A stretch of 64,000 nt of DNA, from assembly GCA_025175895.1 (NCBI GenBank), contig CM045998.1, positions 18,833,153 to 18,897,152 on the forward strand, given 5' to 3'. The notes under the pieces are model-generated. The model saw only the letters and a program-made list of their open reading frames with translations, ran no database searches and was not told the DNA's origin. The stretch comes from Wurfbainia villosa. Taxonomy: Eukaryota; Streptophyta; Magnoliopsida; Zingiberales; Zingiberaceae. Positions 43,048 through 54,544 of the stretch are shown piece by piece. Numbering within the stretch: position 1 is the first letter of the stretch; each line of letters begins with the position of its first letter. The translations under genes were made by a program, and so were the position numbers.

Positions 43048-44194
43048 TGTAAGGGATGATCGATATGGCCGGCTAGAGGGGGGTGAATAGCCCTAGTACG
43101 TTGGACGTCGTAAATTGCTCGTCTACAAAAACGTTAGCGCAAGCGGAAGCAATAAACTAAGACAAGCAATAAATGAACAAGCAATACAAACACCGAGATA
43201 TAACGTGGTTCACGGCTACGCCGCTAATCCACGGTCCGATTCATCCACGGTGAATCACTCCGCCAAAAACCAATCACTATCGGTCTCTCCTTTGCACAAA
43301 GCTAGGTGGAGGTAACCTTTACAACCAAGATCACTCTTCTTACAATAGGATTGAAGTAAAGACAAGTAAGAAGAGTTTAGAGCTTGTGGGGCACTAGGAA
43401 GATCGTTTGGAGTATGAGCATTAGCCTCTCAAAGGCTCACACCCTCTCTTTTTATAGAGAGGGCTAACTTCTTCCCGCCATCACGATCACTACAACGGCC
43501 TCCGAACACGCCGGATCCCGACCGCCAGAGTCCAACGGAACTCTGGCGGCCGATCGATGGACCTCATCGGGCCGATCACGCCGCCTCGTAGTCGACCGCC
43601 TGCCGGCTACGAACGCTCTGGTCGAACCTTATCTACTCCGATCACGCCGAATGATCGATCGGTCTTGGCGATCGCCCACGATGGGCGCCGCCACCGCCAA
43701 TCCGGTCGATACCGGCCGAACTCACTCGATTCGGAAGGCCGATCGCCATGACATGGCAGCCGATCGCGTGTGAAAACCCATCCGACACTTGGCCAAATGG
43801 CCAAGTTTCACCTAAGAGCTACCCTTCCTGGGTTACAATCGCCACTCATTTCTCGAGTCCTCGCCTCGTTCTCTTCGTTCGCCACGCCCCTGGCGATCAG
43901 CGCACGGCTCTGCAATGCTCCTTCGCGTCTCTTGCCTCGAAGTCTACTTCCTCCGGCTTCACTCCAAGCTTCTCGTCCGGCGGTCCCTTGGATGCTCCAA
44001 GCGCACGGCTTTCGCAAAGCTATCCTTCACCGACTCAAGGCACGAGTCATGAGATGTGAAACTCGCCACGGCTCCATGTGCGAATTACTAAGTCCTGCAC
44101 GACTTCAATGCACATATCACATCAACATATCAAACTAACTTAAACCCTTTGCCACACCATCAAAACCATATCACGGCAAGAGATTGCCCTAACA
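43048..44194 (-). repeat. TG4 5' LTR
   Basis: 1,147 bp, TGTAAGGGATGATCG to TTGCCCTAACA. TATA box at 43449-43457. Stem-loop at 43204-43208 with 43229-43233. Palindrome sites between 43470 and 43775 are altered differently from those in the 3' LTR. Confidence 0.92.
43449..43457 (-). promoter_or_regulatory. TATA box of TG4 5' LTR
   Basis: The minus strand reads CTATAAAAA. Confidence 0.7.
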
Positions 44195-44199
44195 GTAAA

Positions 44200-44290
44200 T
44201 ATAATAACCATGCCTTTATAAATAGGAATATGATACAATAAAGTCCATACAACAATCATCACATGATTGGCTCTAGGGCTTTCACTAACA
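44200..44290 (-). repeat. Cop2 3' LTR, right part
   Basis: Last 91 bp of the LTR after TG4 (5' end on the minus strand, TGTTAGTGAAAGCCC). It includes the TATA candidate equivalent to 57101-57112. Confidence 0.9.
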
Positions 44291-44305
44291 ATCTCCCACT
44301 AGCAC
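44291..44305 (-). other. Cop2 polypurine tract
   Basis: The minus strand reads GTGCTAGTGGGAGAT immediately before TGTTAGTG of the LTR. Confidence 0.85.
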
Positions 44306-46662
44306 TAGTGTCAATCACCGTAGTATCTAATACCCAATGACCTAGTGTGACCATCATGCTTTTTCTGTGCCAAAGCCTTGGTCAAGGGATCTGCGATGTT
44401 AGCCTCTATGGGTACTCTGTAAATCTTCACATCTCCTCTATTGATAATCTCTCGAATGAGATGGAAGCACCGTAGTATGTGTTTGGTCCGCTGGTGTGAG
44501 CAAGGTTTTTTAGCCTTTGCAATCGCTCCATTATTGTCACAATAGAGCTCTATGGGATCTGCTATGCTAGGAACCACCCCAAGCTCAGTAATGAACTTGC
44601 GGATCCAAATTGCCTCCTTCTTGCCTCGGATGCGGATATACTCGCTTACATTGTAGAATCAAGAATCGTGTCCTGCTTCGAACTCTTCTAGCTCACAGTG
44701 CCACCATTCAAGCAAAACACGAACCCTGACTGCGATCTATAATCATCCTGGTCAGTTTGGAAGTTGACATCGTTGTAACCCTTTACAGCTAGCTCCTCAT
44801 TGCCTCCAAATATCAAGAAATATTCTTTAGTCCTTCTCAAGTACTTAAGAATATTCTTGACTGCTATCTAGTGATGCTCACTTGGATCTGACTGGTATCT
44901 ACTCGTCATGCTCAAAGCATACGAGACATCAGGACGAGTACACAGCATGACGTACATGATAGATCCTATAGCAGATGCGTAAGGGATCTTAACCATGCAG
45001 TCTCTCTCTTCTCTAGAAGAGGGACTTTGAGTCTTCGAAAGACTCATACCATGTGACATCGGCAGAAGTCCCTTCTTGGAATTCTGCATGGCAAACCGTA
45101 GTAATATCGTGTCAATGTATGTACTCTGACTTAGGCCATGCAATCTCTTAGATCTATCTCTATAGATCTTGATGCCTAGAATACAGGCTGCTTCACCTAA
45201 GTCCTTCATTGAGAAGCATGTCCCCAGCCAAGTCTTCACAGACTGTAGCGAAGGGATGTCATTCCCAATGAGCAGTATGTCATCCACATACAATACAAGG
45301 AAGACAACTGTGTTCCCATTAACCCTCTTGTAGACACAGGGTTCATCTTCATTCTTGATGAAACCAAACTATTTGATCGCATCATCGAATTGAAGATTCC
45401 AGCTCCGAGAGGCTTGCTTTAGCCCATAAATGGACCTTTGCAGCTTGCATACCTTCCTAGTATGCTGTGGATCTTCAAAACCCTCAGGTTGTGTCATGTA
45501 CACATCCTCGAGTAAGTTTCCATTCAGAAATGCAGTTTTGACATCCATCTGCCAGATCTCATAATCGTGGTATGCTGCAATAGCAAGCAAGATCCGAATG
45601 GACTTAAACATCGCCACTGGAGAAAAGGTTTCATCATAGTCAATACCATGAATTTGCTTGAAACCTTTAGCCACCAATCGGCCCTTATAGGTATGCGTAA
45701 GTCCATCCATGTCAGTCTTTCTCCTAAAGACCCACTTACACCCAATGGGTTTGACCCCTTCAGGTGGATCAACCAAAGTCCATACTTGGTTGGTGTACAT
45801 GGATTCCATCTCGGATCTCATGGCCTCTAGCCATTTCTCAGAATCTGGGCTCATCACAGCTTCCTGATAGGAGGTAGGCTCATTCTCAATGAGCATTATG
45901 TCATCATGGTCAGACAAGAGAAATGAGTATCTCTCAGGCTGACGACGTACCCTATCAGATCTGCAAAGAGGTAAGTCTACCTGAACAGGTGGTTGTTCCA
46001 CAACTCCTTGTGCAACAACCTCATCACCCACAACACTTTGTGGTTCCTGTTACACCTCCATCAAGGCCTCAGTGCTATGGTCCTTATCTTGAATTTCTTC
46101 AAGATCGAACGTACTCCCACTAGTTTTTCTAGAAACAAAATCCCTTTCTAGAAAAACGCCAGTCTTTGCCACAAATACTTTGTGCTGACTGGGAATGTAG
46201 AAGTAATATCCCTTTGTATCCTTGGGAATCGGATTTGGGTCCCAGTTTGTCTGAGACTTGACGTCGAACGTAAGCCTCACAACCCCAAATCCTCATGAAA
46301 GACATCTTGGGATTTCTCCCTATCCATATCGTATATGGTGTCTTTATGACAGCCTTGGATGGTACACGGTTAAGGGTAAAGGCTGCTGTATCTAGAGCAT
46401 ATCCCCAAAAGGATATAGGAAGATCTATGTGACTCATCATAGAACGTACCATATCTAATAGGGTACGATTCCTCCTTTCGGATACACCATTCCACTATGG
46501 TGTTCCAGGAGGAGTGAGTTGGGATAGAATCCCACACTCAGCTAGATAGTCACGAAACTCATGGCTAAGGTATTCACCACCTCGATCTGATCGAAGTATC
46601 TTAATACTCTTGTCAAGCTGGTTTTGTACTTCATTCTTGAATTCTATGAACTTTTCAAAGGA
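44306..46662 (-). pseudogene. Cop2 pol: integrase core, RT and RNase H, broken
   Basis: Read from right to left. The integrase core has the glutamine codon of PGTP-Q-WNG changed to TAG near 46490 and a frameshift near 46230. RT spans 46031-45369 (WVFRRKTDMDGL, DETFSPVAMFKSIR, QMDVKTAFLNG, LQRSIYGLKQAS) and after one stop continues at 45293-44868 with an intact YVDD box. RNase H survives in part (44577-44311, ELYCDNNGAIAKAKKP to NIADPLTKALAQ); its EAEY segment is lost in a scrambled stretch near 44600-44700. Several independent lesions make the copy inactive. Domain order is copia. Confidence 0.88.
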
Positions 46663-48088
46663 TTATGATTTATGTGTCATAAGATACACATAACCATATC
46701 TACTGAAGTCATCAGTAAATGTAATGAAGTACCTGTAACAACCTCTAGCAACAACATTGAAAGGACCACATACATCACTATGTATAAGTCCTAACAAATC
46801 TGTTTCTCTTTCTTTGTGTCCACTAAAGAGAGTCTTGGTCATCTTGCCTAAAAGGCAAGACTCGCATATCTCATATGATTCAAAATCAAATGAGTCTAGC
46901 AGCCCATCCTTATAGAGCTGAGATAAGCGACTCTCATTTATGTGACCTAAGCGACAATGCCAGAGATAGGTTTGGTTCAACTCATTTGACTTGAACCTTT
47001 TGGCACTTATGTTATAGATAGGGCTCTCTAAGTCTAGAAAGTAGAGTCTGTTCATTAGAGGTGCACTACAATAGAACATATCATTTAAATAAACTGAACA
47101 ATATTTGTTCTTTATTATAAATATAAATCCTTTCTTGTCCAAATAAGAAACCGAAATTATGTTCTTAGTCAAAGCAGACACATAACAACATTCATCTAAT
47201 TCTAGTACAAGCACAGAGGGCAGAGATAGATCATAAGTTCCTACAACAACAGCAGCAACCCTTGCTCCATTGCCTACTCGTAGGTCCACCTCACCCTTTG
47301 TCAATGTCCTGCTATTTCTCAGCGCCTGTACATTGGTACAAATGTGAGATGCACATCCGGTATCTAATACCCATGATGAAGAAATAGATAGATTAACTTC
47401 TATAACATTTATACCTGAAGTAGAAGTCTCACTTCTTTTCTTCTTAAGATATTCCAGGTAAGCTTTGCAGTTATGCTTCCAGTGTCCAGCTTCCTTGCAG
47501 TGGAAGCAAGCCCCTTCCTTGGCTACCCCTCCTTTGGGTTTAAGTTCTTTGCCTTTGCCCTTGGCTTGGGACTTTCCCTTACCTTTAGGCTTGCCCTTGC
47601 CTTTCTTTTTGTGCACCATCAAAATGGTGTCAGATTTTCCCTTCTTAAGGTTAAGCTCAGCAGTTCTCAACATGCTGAGCATCTCAGGCAGTGACTTATC
47701 AATTTCATTCATGTTGTAATTCATGACAAATTGATTGTAGGCTTGTGGCAAATATTGCAAGATTAGGTCAGTGGCCAACTCTTGGCCAAGTGGGAATCCC
47801 AGCCTTTGTAGGTTTTCTACGTACCCAATCATCTTGAGTACATATGGACCTACGGGAGTCCCTTCTTGCATTTTGGACCAAAACAATGCCTTAGAGACTT
47901 CATATCTCTCGTGCCTTACTTGTCCTTGATATAGTTGACGAAGATGTTCAACCATATCATAAGCATTCATGAACTCATGTTGCTTTTGAAGCTCATAGTT
48001 CATGGTCGCGAGCATTAGACATGACACATCTAATGCATCATCTTGATGCTTCTTGTAAGCATCTTTGTCAGCTCGCGAGGCAGTGGCA
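46663..48088 (-). pseudogene. gag: Cop2 gag (rest), protease and integrase N-terminus
   Basis: The frame is open for about 475 codons from the TG5 target site to a stop at 46663. It contains the UBN2-like gag region, a lysine/glycine-rich stretch, a CCHC zinc knuckle (CFHCKEAGHWKHNC), the protease active site DTG in SSWVLDTGCASH, the integrase HHCC region (LWHCRLGHINESR and CESCLLGKMTK) and the first two catalytic aspartates (IHSDVCGPF and TFTDDFSRYG). The stop replaces a glutamate codon after THKS and starts the series of lesions in pol. Before TG5 landed, gag was continuous with 53563-53720. Confidence 0.9.
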
Positions 48089-48491
48089 GGAGGTGTTGGA
48101 GGATCATGATGGCCGGCTAGAGGGGGGTGAATAGCCCTCGTTCGTTGGATGTCGTATTTTGCTCGTCTACAAAATGTTAGCGCAAGTGGAATATGAAAAT
48201 ATAAATAAAGACAAGCAAAATATAAACAAGCAATACAAGCACCGAGATGTAACGTGGTTCACGGCTACGCCGCTAATCGACGGTCCGATTCGTCCACGGT
48301 GAATCACTCCGCAATCTATCCACTAGATCTCTCCTTTGCATAAAGCTAGGTGGAGGTAACCTCTTTACACAAAAACACTCCTCTTACAAATATAATGGAA
48401 ATAAGCTTGAGTAAGAGGATGGAAAGCTTTAGGAAACTTTGGGAGAGTATTAGAGCATAAGCATTAGCCTCCCAAAGCCTCATCCCCTTCC

Positions 48492-48500
48492 TTTTTATAG
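48492..48500 (-). promoter_or_regulatory. TATA box of TG5 3' LTR
   Basis: The minus strand reads CTATAAAAA, about 33 bp downstream of the nearest palindrome in the transcribed direction. Confidence 0.7.
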
Positions 48501-48532
48501 AGGAAGAGGGTTTCTTCCCATTGACACAGGAG

Positions 48533-48857
48533 CAGTCGACTGATGCCCTCGATCAGTCGACTGGTCCTGTAGCTATTGCCCAATAACGACTGCTTTCCAT
48601 GTTGGATTCCATCCAACGGTATTGGCATCAGTCGACTGATGGCACCCATCAGTCGACTGATGTCAATCAGTCGAGTGCTCCGTGAGATCGACTCCATTCT
48701 GTGCCCGTGCATAGTGTCATCGACCGCCGCCCTCGGTCGGTGATCAAGCACCTGACCGCCTCGCGCAATGATCGATCAACTTGATTCAACCATATTAGAC
48801 CAGTCGATCTAACCATCGACTCAGAGTAGTCGACTGCCATGACATGGCAGTCGACTG
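48533..48857 (-). promoter_or_regulatory. CAGTCGACTG palindrome cluster, TG5 3' LTR
   Basis: Seven or so intact or near-intact copies occupy U3 upstream of the TATA box. The matching region of the other LTR of the same element (52787-53114) has several sites replaced. Confidence 0.7.
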
Positions 48858-49305
48858 GTGTCGGGAAAACTCATCCGACACTTGGCCAAATGGCCAAGTT
48901 TCCCCTAAGAGCTACCCCTTCCCGGGTTACATTCGCTCACTCTCATCTCTCGGAGTCCCTCGCCTTCAAAGTTCTCTTCGTTCACGGCCACGTCCCTCGG
49001 CAGCATCAGGCGCACGACTCTGCAATGCTCCTTCGCGTCTCTTGCCTCGAAGTCTACTTCCTCCGGCTTCACTCCAAGCTCCTCGTCCGGCGGTCCCTCG
49101 GATGCTCCAAGCGCACGGCTTCCGCAAAGCTATCCTTCACCGACTCAAGGACCGAGTCATGAGATGTGAAACTCGCCACGGCTCCATGTGCGAATTACTA
49201 AGTCCTGCACGACTTCAATGCACATATCAAATCAATATAACAAACTAACTTAAACCCTTTGCCACACACATCAAAACCTAATCATGGCAAGAGATTGCCC
49301 TAACA

Positions 49306-50561
49306 ATCTCCCCCTTTTTGATGTGTGGCAATCCGTTTAAGTTAGGTAAAAATATTTTATAAAAATTTCTAAGGAAAGAAAGCATGTAAACATAAACATG
49401 ATATAGCAACATGCAACTCCCCCTTAATCCATGAAATTCTCTCTACAAATTCTCCCCCTATCATAATTAACTTAAACATAATATTTTCTCCCCCTTTGAC
49501 ACCATCAAAAAGATTAACACTAAATTATGGCATCAAGTCTAATAGAAGGAAAATACCAAACATTAGTCTAAAACCTGAATTCGACTTTTACTGCTCGATT
49601 TTGAGCCATCTTGATCGGTTCAGACTACCAAATGATCGCACGCAATTCGTAACTTTCGATTTTGGACCGAATTTCAAAAATGCATTAAAAATTTCAGGAA
49701 ATTCAAAAAATCATGAAATTTGGGGAACATATTTCTTGTAAGATTCTTTATCAGTGAAAAATAGGTCTTTATGAAAAATCATTATATTTTCATGTATTTG
49801 CCAAAAATCCAAAAGGTTTAAAAACTACTAGGTTTTTTATCATGATAGTATCAAGTTTAACACCTAGTTTTGCATCCAATTGTTTCAAAACATGAATACA
49901 TGTATTTTAAGGTAAGAAATTGTTTTGAAAACATATAAAATATTCAACCATGATCTTTGGGCAATATGTCTATGAATTAAACATAAGCCTTCCCCATGAT
50001 TAGTCTATTATTGCTATTTTGACACTTTAAATGACCATCTAAATGCCATAGGCATTAGTGGACATTTGTATCATCCTAACATCTCACCCATGCTAAGTTT
50101 TCAATCAAAGTAGCCTATGGTGAGTGTGAGATGCATCCTAGAGGGTATTTGTATATACTTAACCATTATATTCATACAATTCTATCAAGGTTAAGTATCA
50201 TCCTAACACTCAACATGATCATAAAGATATATATGAATGGATTACACATTATGATCATGAAATACATGTATTCATCAAATTATAATCATGCATTAGGTAT
50301 TATATGATGATAATAAGTAAAATATCATCTAAGGCATGATTTAACCCTATTTCTCATGATGATGTGCCAAATTTTAAAATCATAAATCATGATTGCAAAC
50401 ATACATAGCAATTACATTAATCATCATGATTTAAGCATTATTAACTATTTATAGGCACGTTATCATCACCTAACACTATTTAAAAATGTTGTCCCGTCAT
50501 CCTAAGTCAACCAAAATATGATATAGGTCAATTGCATATGGTTGACTACCCTAGGGGTTTT
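49306..50561 (-). other. TG5 polypurine tract and conserved 3' noncoding block
   Basis: 1,256 bp, the same length as in TG1. Polypurine tract next to the LTR, further CTCCCCCT blocks to 49495, then the shared AT-rich block. No reading frame. Confidence 0.65.
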
Positions 50562-52283
50562 CTAACCCTTAAGGATGGATTTTAGAACCCAATACAAATT
50601 CTTTCCTATGGGGTTCACTAGATACTCCTTGGGGATCCATTTTCTAGCAATTATCTTCTTCTTATCTTGTCCCCTAGCAATTAGGCATTTGTAGGCCTTT
50701 TCATTTTTCTTTTCTTTATAACCTAGGCCCTTTCTGTTGAAGCTAGCTCTTTGGCTCCCTATGATCATGTTCAAGGTGTTGGAGCCTATGGTGAATTTTT
50801 CTAGGGCTTTTGTCAAGTAATCTACCTTTTTCCTTAGAGCCCTATTTTCATCCATGCATGCATCACTAACATTAAATGAGATATAGTTATCATGTGAGCA
50901 TGCATCATTTAAGCTAGAAGAAATATTCTCATCATTTAAGCATGCTTTTTCTAGTTTATTTTCTAAGTCCTTAATTTGATCTAGCATGCTTTTGTTCTTC
51001 TTCTTAGCTCTAAATAAGTCCTTAGTGAGGCTAGAAATCATAGACATAATTTGCTTAGGGGGTAGATTTGTTACCTCACTTACCAAATCCTCTTCTTCGG
51101 ATGAGGAGGATGTAGAGGCTCCCCCTTCACTTGAGCTCTCTCCACTTGAGCTTGATTCTTCATTTTCGGTGGAGGAGCAATCCAAGTCGTCGAAGGCCAT
51201 CAATGCAAGGTTGGAATAGACTTGTTCCTCTTCTTCGGATGAAGATGAGGAAGGAAGATCATCCCATGTCTTTACTTTGAACGCCTTGGCCTTCCCCTTT
51301 TCTTTAGCCTTCTTCTCCTCTTTCTTCTTGCTTCCCTTTTTCTTCTTCTTTTCTTCTTTCTTTTTCCTCTCTTCCTTGCTCTTGTTTAGGAGGGGACAAT
51401 TGTCCCTTATGTGCCCCTCTCCTTGGCAATTGTAGCATATGACCTTCCCCCTAGGTCTTCTTTTCCTATCATGAGATTTATTAAATTGAAAACCTTTTAA
51501 AGCACGCCTTACCCTCCTTACCATATATGCTTCTTCCGTGCTATCCATGGAGGAGGAGGAAGAGGTTTCATCATCGGAGGAGGAGGGGATCTCCATCTTC
51601 TTCTTCCCCTTGTTTGCCATCAAAGCTACTCCTCTTGAAGGTTGGATTCTTGGCTCTTCTTGTATTCCTTCAAGCCTCGTTTCGTGAAGCTCCATGGTTG
51701 AGAAGAATTCCTCCAAGGTGCTTACTTCTATGTTCTTGGAGATATAAAATGAGTCCACCATGGAGCTCCATCTTGAGGACCGGGGAAAGGCATCTATGAC
51801 CTTCATTACCATATCCCGGTTGGAGAGCTTTTCTTCTACACTTGTTAGCCCAATTAATATTTCTTTAAACCTAGAATGTAATGATGTTACCTTTTCCCCC
51901 TTTTCTAATTTGATATTTGATAGTTGGGCACGGAGGAGGTCTCTCCTTGCAAGTTTGGCTTCCGAAGTGCCTTCATGAAGTTCAACCAATCTCTCCCACA
52001 TCTCCTTGGCACTTGAGCATTCCCCAATTCGGTTGATCTCTTGTTGGGGGAGCACATTGAAGAGATGGTGCTTGGCTTTTGAGTTTGCAAGGTGCTCTTC
52101 CCTTTGCTTTTTCGTCCATCGTGATTTTTCAATTTGTTCACCCCTTTCATCCCTAGGCAACTCGAAACCATTTTCCATTATAAGCATAATATCAAAATCG
52201 GTCTCGAAGAATACCTCCATTCTCTTCTTCCACCAAGAGAATTCCCCTTCGAACTTCGGCGGATGAATGTTCGAGCCGGCCAT
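50562..52283 (-). CDS. gag: TG5 Gag polyprotein, intact (573 aa)
   Basis: Begins MAGSNIHPPKFEG at 52283, 50 bp after the primer-binding site. It aligns end to end with TG4 Gag: the same N-terminal gag region, one CCHC zinc knuckle (CYNCQGEGHIRDNC), a lysine-rich segment, acidic serine runs and the C-terminal SILKG end. Differences from TG4 are mainly substitutions plus short length changes in the serine/acidic runs. There is no stop or frameshift. Because pol is absent, reverse transcriptase and integrase must come from another copia element. Confidence 0.92.
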   Translation of the reverse strand: MAGSNIHPPKFEGEFSWWKKRMEVFFETDFDIMLIMENGFELPRDERGEQIEKSRWTKKQREEHLANSKAKHHLFNVLPQQEINRIGECSSAKEMWERLVELHEGTSEAKLARRDLLRAQLSNIKLEKGEKVTSLHSRFKEILIGLTSVEEKLSNRDMVMKVIDAFPRSSRWSSMVDSFYISKNIEVSTLEEFFSTMELHETRLEGIQEEPRIQPSRGVALMANKGKKKMEIPSSSDDETSSSSSMDSTEEAYMVRRVRRALKGFQFNKSHDRKRRPRGKVICYNCQGEGHIRDNCPLLNKSKEERKKKEEKKKKKGSKKKEEKKAKEKGKAKAFKVKTWDDLPSSSSSEEEEQVYSNLALMAFDDLDCSSTENEESSSSGESSSEGGASTSSSSEEEDLVSEVTNLPPKQIMSMISSLTKDLFRAKKKNKSMLDQIKDLENKLEKACLNDENISSSLNDACSHDNYISFNVSDACMDENRALRKKVDYLTKALEKFTIGSNTLNMIIGSQRASFNRKGLGYKEKKNEKAYKCLIARGQDKKKIIARKWIPKEYLVNPIGKNLYWVLKSILKG

Positions 52284-52333
52284 CTTTTGATGAAGAGCTT
52301 GTTGCGGCGGTTAGACCGGTGACAAGCAACCTC

Positions 52334-52345
52334 GCTCTGATACCA
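52334..52345 (-). other. TG5 primer-binding site
   Basis: The minus strand reads TGGTATCAGAGC, perfect for initiator-Met tRNA. Confidence 0.92.
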
Positions 52346-52347
52346 CT

Positions 52348-53562
52348 TGTTGGAGGATCGTGACGGCCGGCTAGAGGGGGGTGAATAGCCCTCATTCGTT
52401 GGATGTCGTATTTTGCTCGTCTACAAAACGTTAGCGCAAGCGGAATATGCAAATATAAATAAAGACAAGCAAAAGATAAACAAGCAATACAAACACCGAG
52501 ATGTAACATGGTTCACGGCTACGCCGCTAATCCACGGTCTGATTCGTCCACGGTGAATCACTCCGCAATCTATCCACTAGATCTCTCCTTTGCACAAAGC
52601 TAGGTGGAGGTAACCTCTTTACACAAAAACACTCCTCTTACAAATATAATGGAAATAAGCTTGAGTAAGAGGATGGAAAGCTTTAGGGAACTTTGGGAGA
52701 GTATTAGAGCATAAGCATTAGCCTCCCAAAGCCTCATCCCCTTCCTTTTTATAGAGGAAGAGGATTTCTTCCCGTTGACACAGGAGCAATCGACTGATGC
52801 CCTCGATCAGTCGACTGGTCATGTAGTCGTTGCCCAATAATGACTGCTTTCCACGTTGGATTCCATCCAACGGTATTGGCATCGATCGGGCCGATGGCAC
52901 CCATCGATCGTGACCGATGTCAATCGATCGAGTGCTCGCGAGATCGACTCCATTCGTCGGTGCCGCGGTGTCATCGATCGTCGTCTCTTGGCGGTCAATC
53001 GACATCAAACCGATCGCTATGCCGCTGACCGATCAACTTGATTCAGCCATATTAGACCAGTCGATCTAACCATCGACTCAGAGTAGTCGACTGCCATGAC
53101 ATGGCAGTCGACTGGTGTCAGGAAAACTCATTCGACACTTTGCCAAATGGCTAAGTTTCGCCTAAGAGCTACCCCTTCCCGGGTTACATTCGCTCACTCT
53201 CATCTCTCGGAGTCCCTCGCCTTCGAAGTTCTCTTCGTTCGCGGCCACGTCCCTCGGTAGCATCAGGCGCACGGCTCTGCAATGCTCCTTCGCGTCTCTT
53301 GCCTCGAAGTCTACTTCCTCCGGCTTCACTCCAAGCTCCTCGTCCGGCGGTCCCTCGGATGCTCCAAGCGCACGGCTTCCGCAAAGCTATCCTTCACCGA
53401 CTCAAGGACCGAGTCATGAGATGTGAAACTCGCCATGGCTCCATGTGCAAATTACTAAGTCCTGTACGACTTCAACGAGCATATCAAATCAACATAACAA
53501 ACTAACTTAAACCCTTTGCCACACACATCAAAACCTAATCATGGCAAGAGATTGCCCTAATA
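52348..53562 (-). repeat. TG5 5' LTR
   Basis: 1,215 bp. TATA box at 52746-52754. Very similar to the 3' LTR outside 52870-53030, where three palindromes have become GATCG-type strings. Confidence 0.92.
52746..52754 (-). promoter_or_regulatory. TATA box of TG5 5' LTR
   Basis: The minus strand reads CTATAAAAA. Confidence 0.7.
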
Positions 53563-53720
53563 GGAGGTGCCTCCGAAATGGGCTGCTCTAGGATGTACAG
53601 CTTCCTTTCTTGAGTGAGAACAATTCTCAGGTTCTTGTACCAGTCCAGGAAATTTGCTCCATTGAGCATGTCCTTCTCAAGGACAGAACGCAGAGAGAGA
53701 GTGTTCGTGTTTGTCGACAT
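53563..53720 (-). pseudogene. gag: Cop2 gag N-terminus
   Basis: ATG at 53720 (MSTNTNTLSL), then KDMLNGANFLDWYKNLRIVL, the conserved start of copia Gag. It is interrupted after about 52 codons by TG5. The frame would continue at 48088 without a shift if TG5 and one GGAGG were removed. Confidence 0.88.
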
Positions 53721-54387
53721 AGTTATCTACAACATACAATGCAGAGAATTAATGTCATATTCCTTTTATCATTTAATTAGGCCTTTAATCAAATGATGCT
53801 CCCACTGAATTATAGTAATTTTGTAGAATCGAGTTATGTATGTGGTCAAACCACATTACTAGATTCATACAAACTAGCTATAATTCTTGCGGGACAAGAT
53901 CCACATCATACTAAGCCTTGAGTTAGCTTTGGCTAAATCGCCCAAGACTTAGCATGATCGGTGGGTAACACATTACCGATTACATCTCTATGCAACTCTT
54001 GTTTATAGGATCAAGACCCACATTTACAAAATACCTTGAGTTAGCTTTGGCTAAATCGCCCAAGATTTAGTGTAAATGCGATCTTATCCTATCTTTCCAA
54101 TGGTTGGAATATGCCTATAGTTCTACTCGATCCAATTGAGTTAACTAGTTTTGCTCAATCTAATTGAGCTTACTCTAACCCAAGCGTGATAGGCGGGACC
54201 GAGATTGTCCCTCCGCACCCTACCAAGATAATATGCGTTGCTCTATTTTGGCAGATTCAACAACAACAAATGATCGAGGTAGTGATGGGTATCAAGGCTC
54301 GGTAGGCATTTTCGAGTTGATTCGATTATGATCTAATATAATCGTAATGTGTATCATATACGCATTGAGGCCTTTATTATCCTATAT

Positions 54388-54519
54388 TAGCATGCATCAC
54401 ATACATACATATATTATTCTAGCATGCATCATATACATACAAGAAAATTATCCTAGCATGCATCATATATATACAAGCATTATTCTACTAGCATGCATCA
54501 CATACATACAAGAAAAATC
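54388..54519. repeat. Four-copy AGCATGCATCA tandem array
   Basis: Units of about 33 bp begin (CT)AGCATGCATCA and end CATACAAGAAAA. The core CATGCA is the RY element bound by B3-domain seed regulators in plants; relevance here is inference. Confidence 0.75.
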
Positions 54520-54522
54520 AAA

Positions 54523-54544
54523 TATATATATATATATATATATA
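54523..54544. repeat. (TA)n microsatellite
   Basis: About eleven TA dinucleotides in the Cop2 leader. Confidence 0.9.

Larger units (their letters stand above)
38697..44194 (-). mobile_element. TG4: gag-only LTR retrotransposon with intact gag
   Basis: 5,498 bp, flanked by the perfect TSD GTAAA (38692-38696 and 44195-44199), inserted in the Cop2 3' LTR. The 3' LTR is 38697-39867 and the 5' LTR 43048-44194. The internal 3.18 kb carries a polypurine tract, noncoding block, intact gag and a perfect initiator-Met primer-binding site. No pol is present. Confidence 0.93.
48094..49305 (-). repeat. TG5 3' LTR
   Basis: 1,212 bp, TGTTGGAGGATC to TTGCCCTAACA. TATA box at 48492-48500. Intact CAGTCGACTG sites from 48533 to 48857. 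Confidence 0.92.
48094..53562 (-). mobile_element. TG5: gag-only LTR retrotransposon with intact gag
   Basis: 5,469 bp inserted in the Cop2 gag gene. TSD GGAGG at 48089-48093 and 53563-53567. The 3' LTR is 48094-49305 and the 5' LTR 52348-53562. The outermost right dinucleotide is TA instead of CA. Internal order is as in TG1 and TG4, with no pol. Confidence 0.93.

Noticed and set aside
53535..53720. Independent short gene beginning MSTNTNTL
   Set aside because: It is the N-terminus of Cop2 gag, separated from the remainder by TG5; reading frame and TSD prove continuity.
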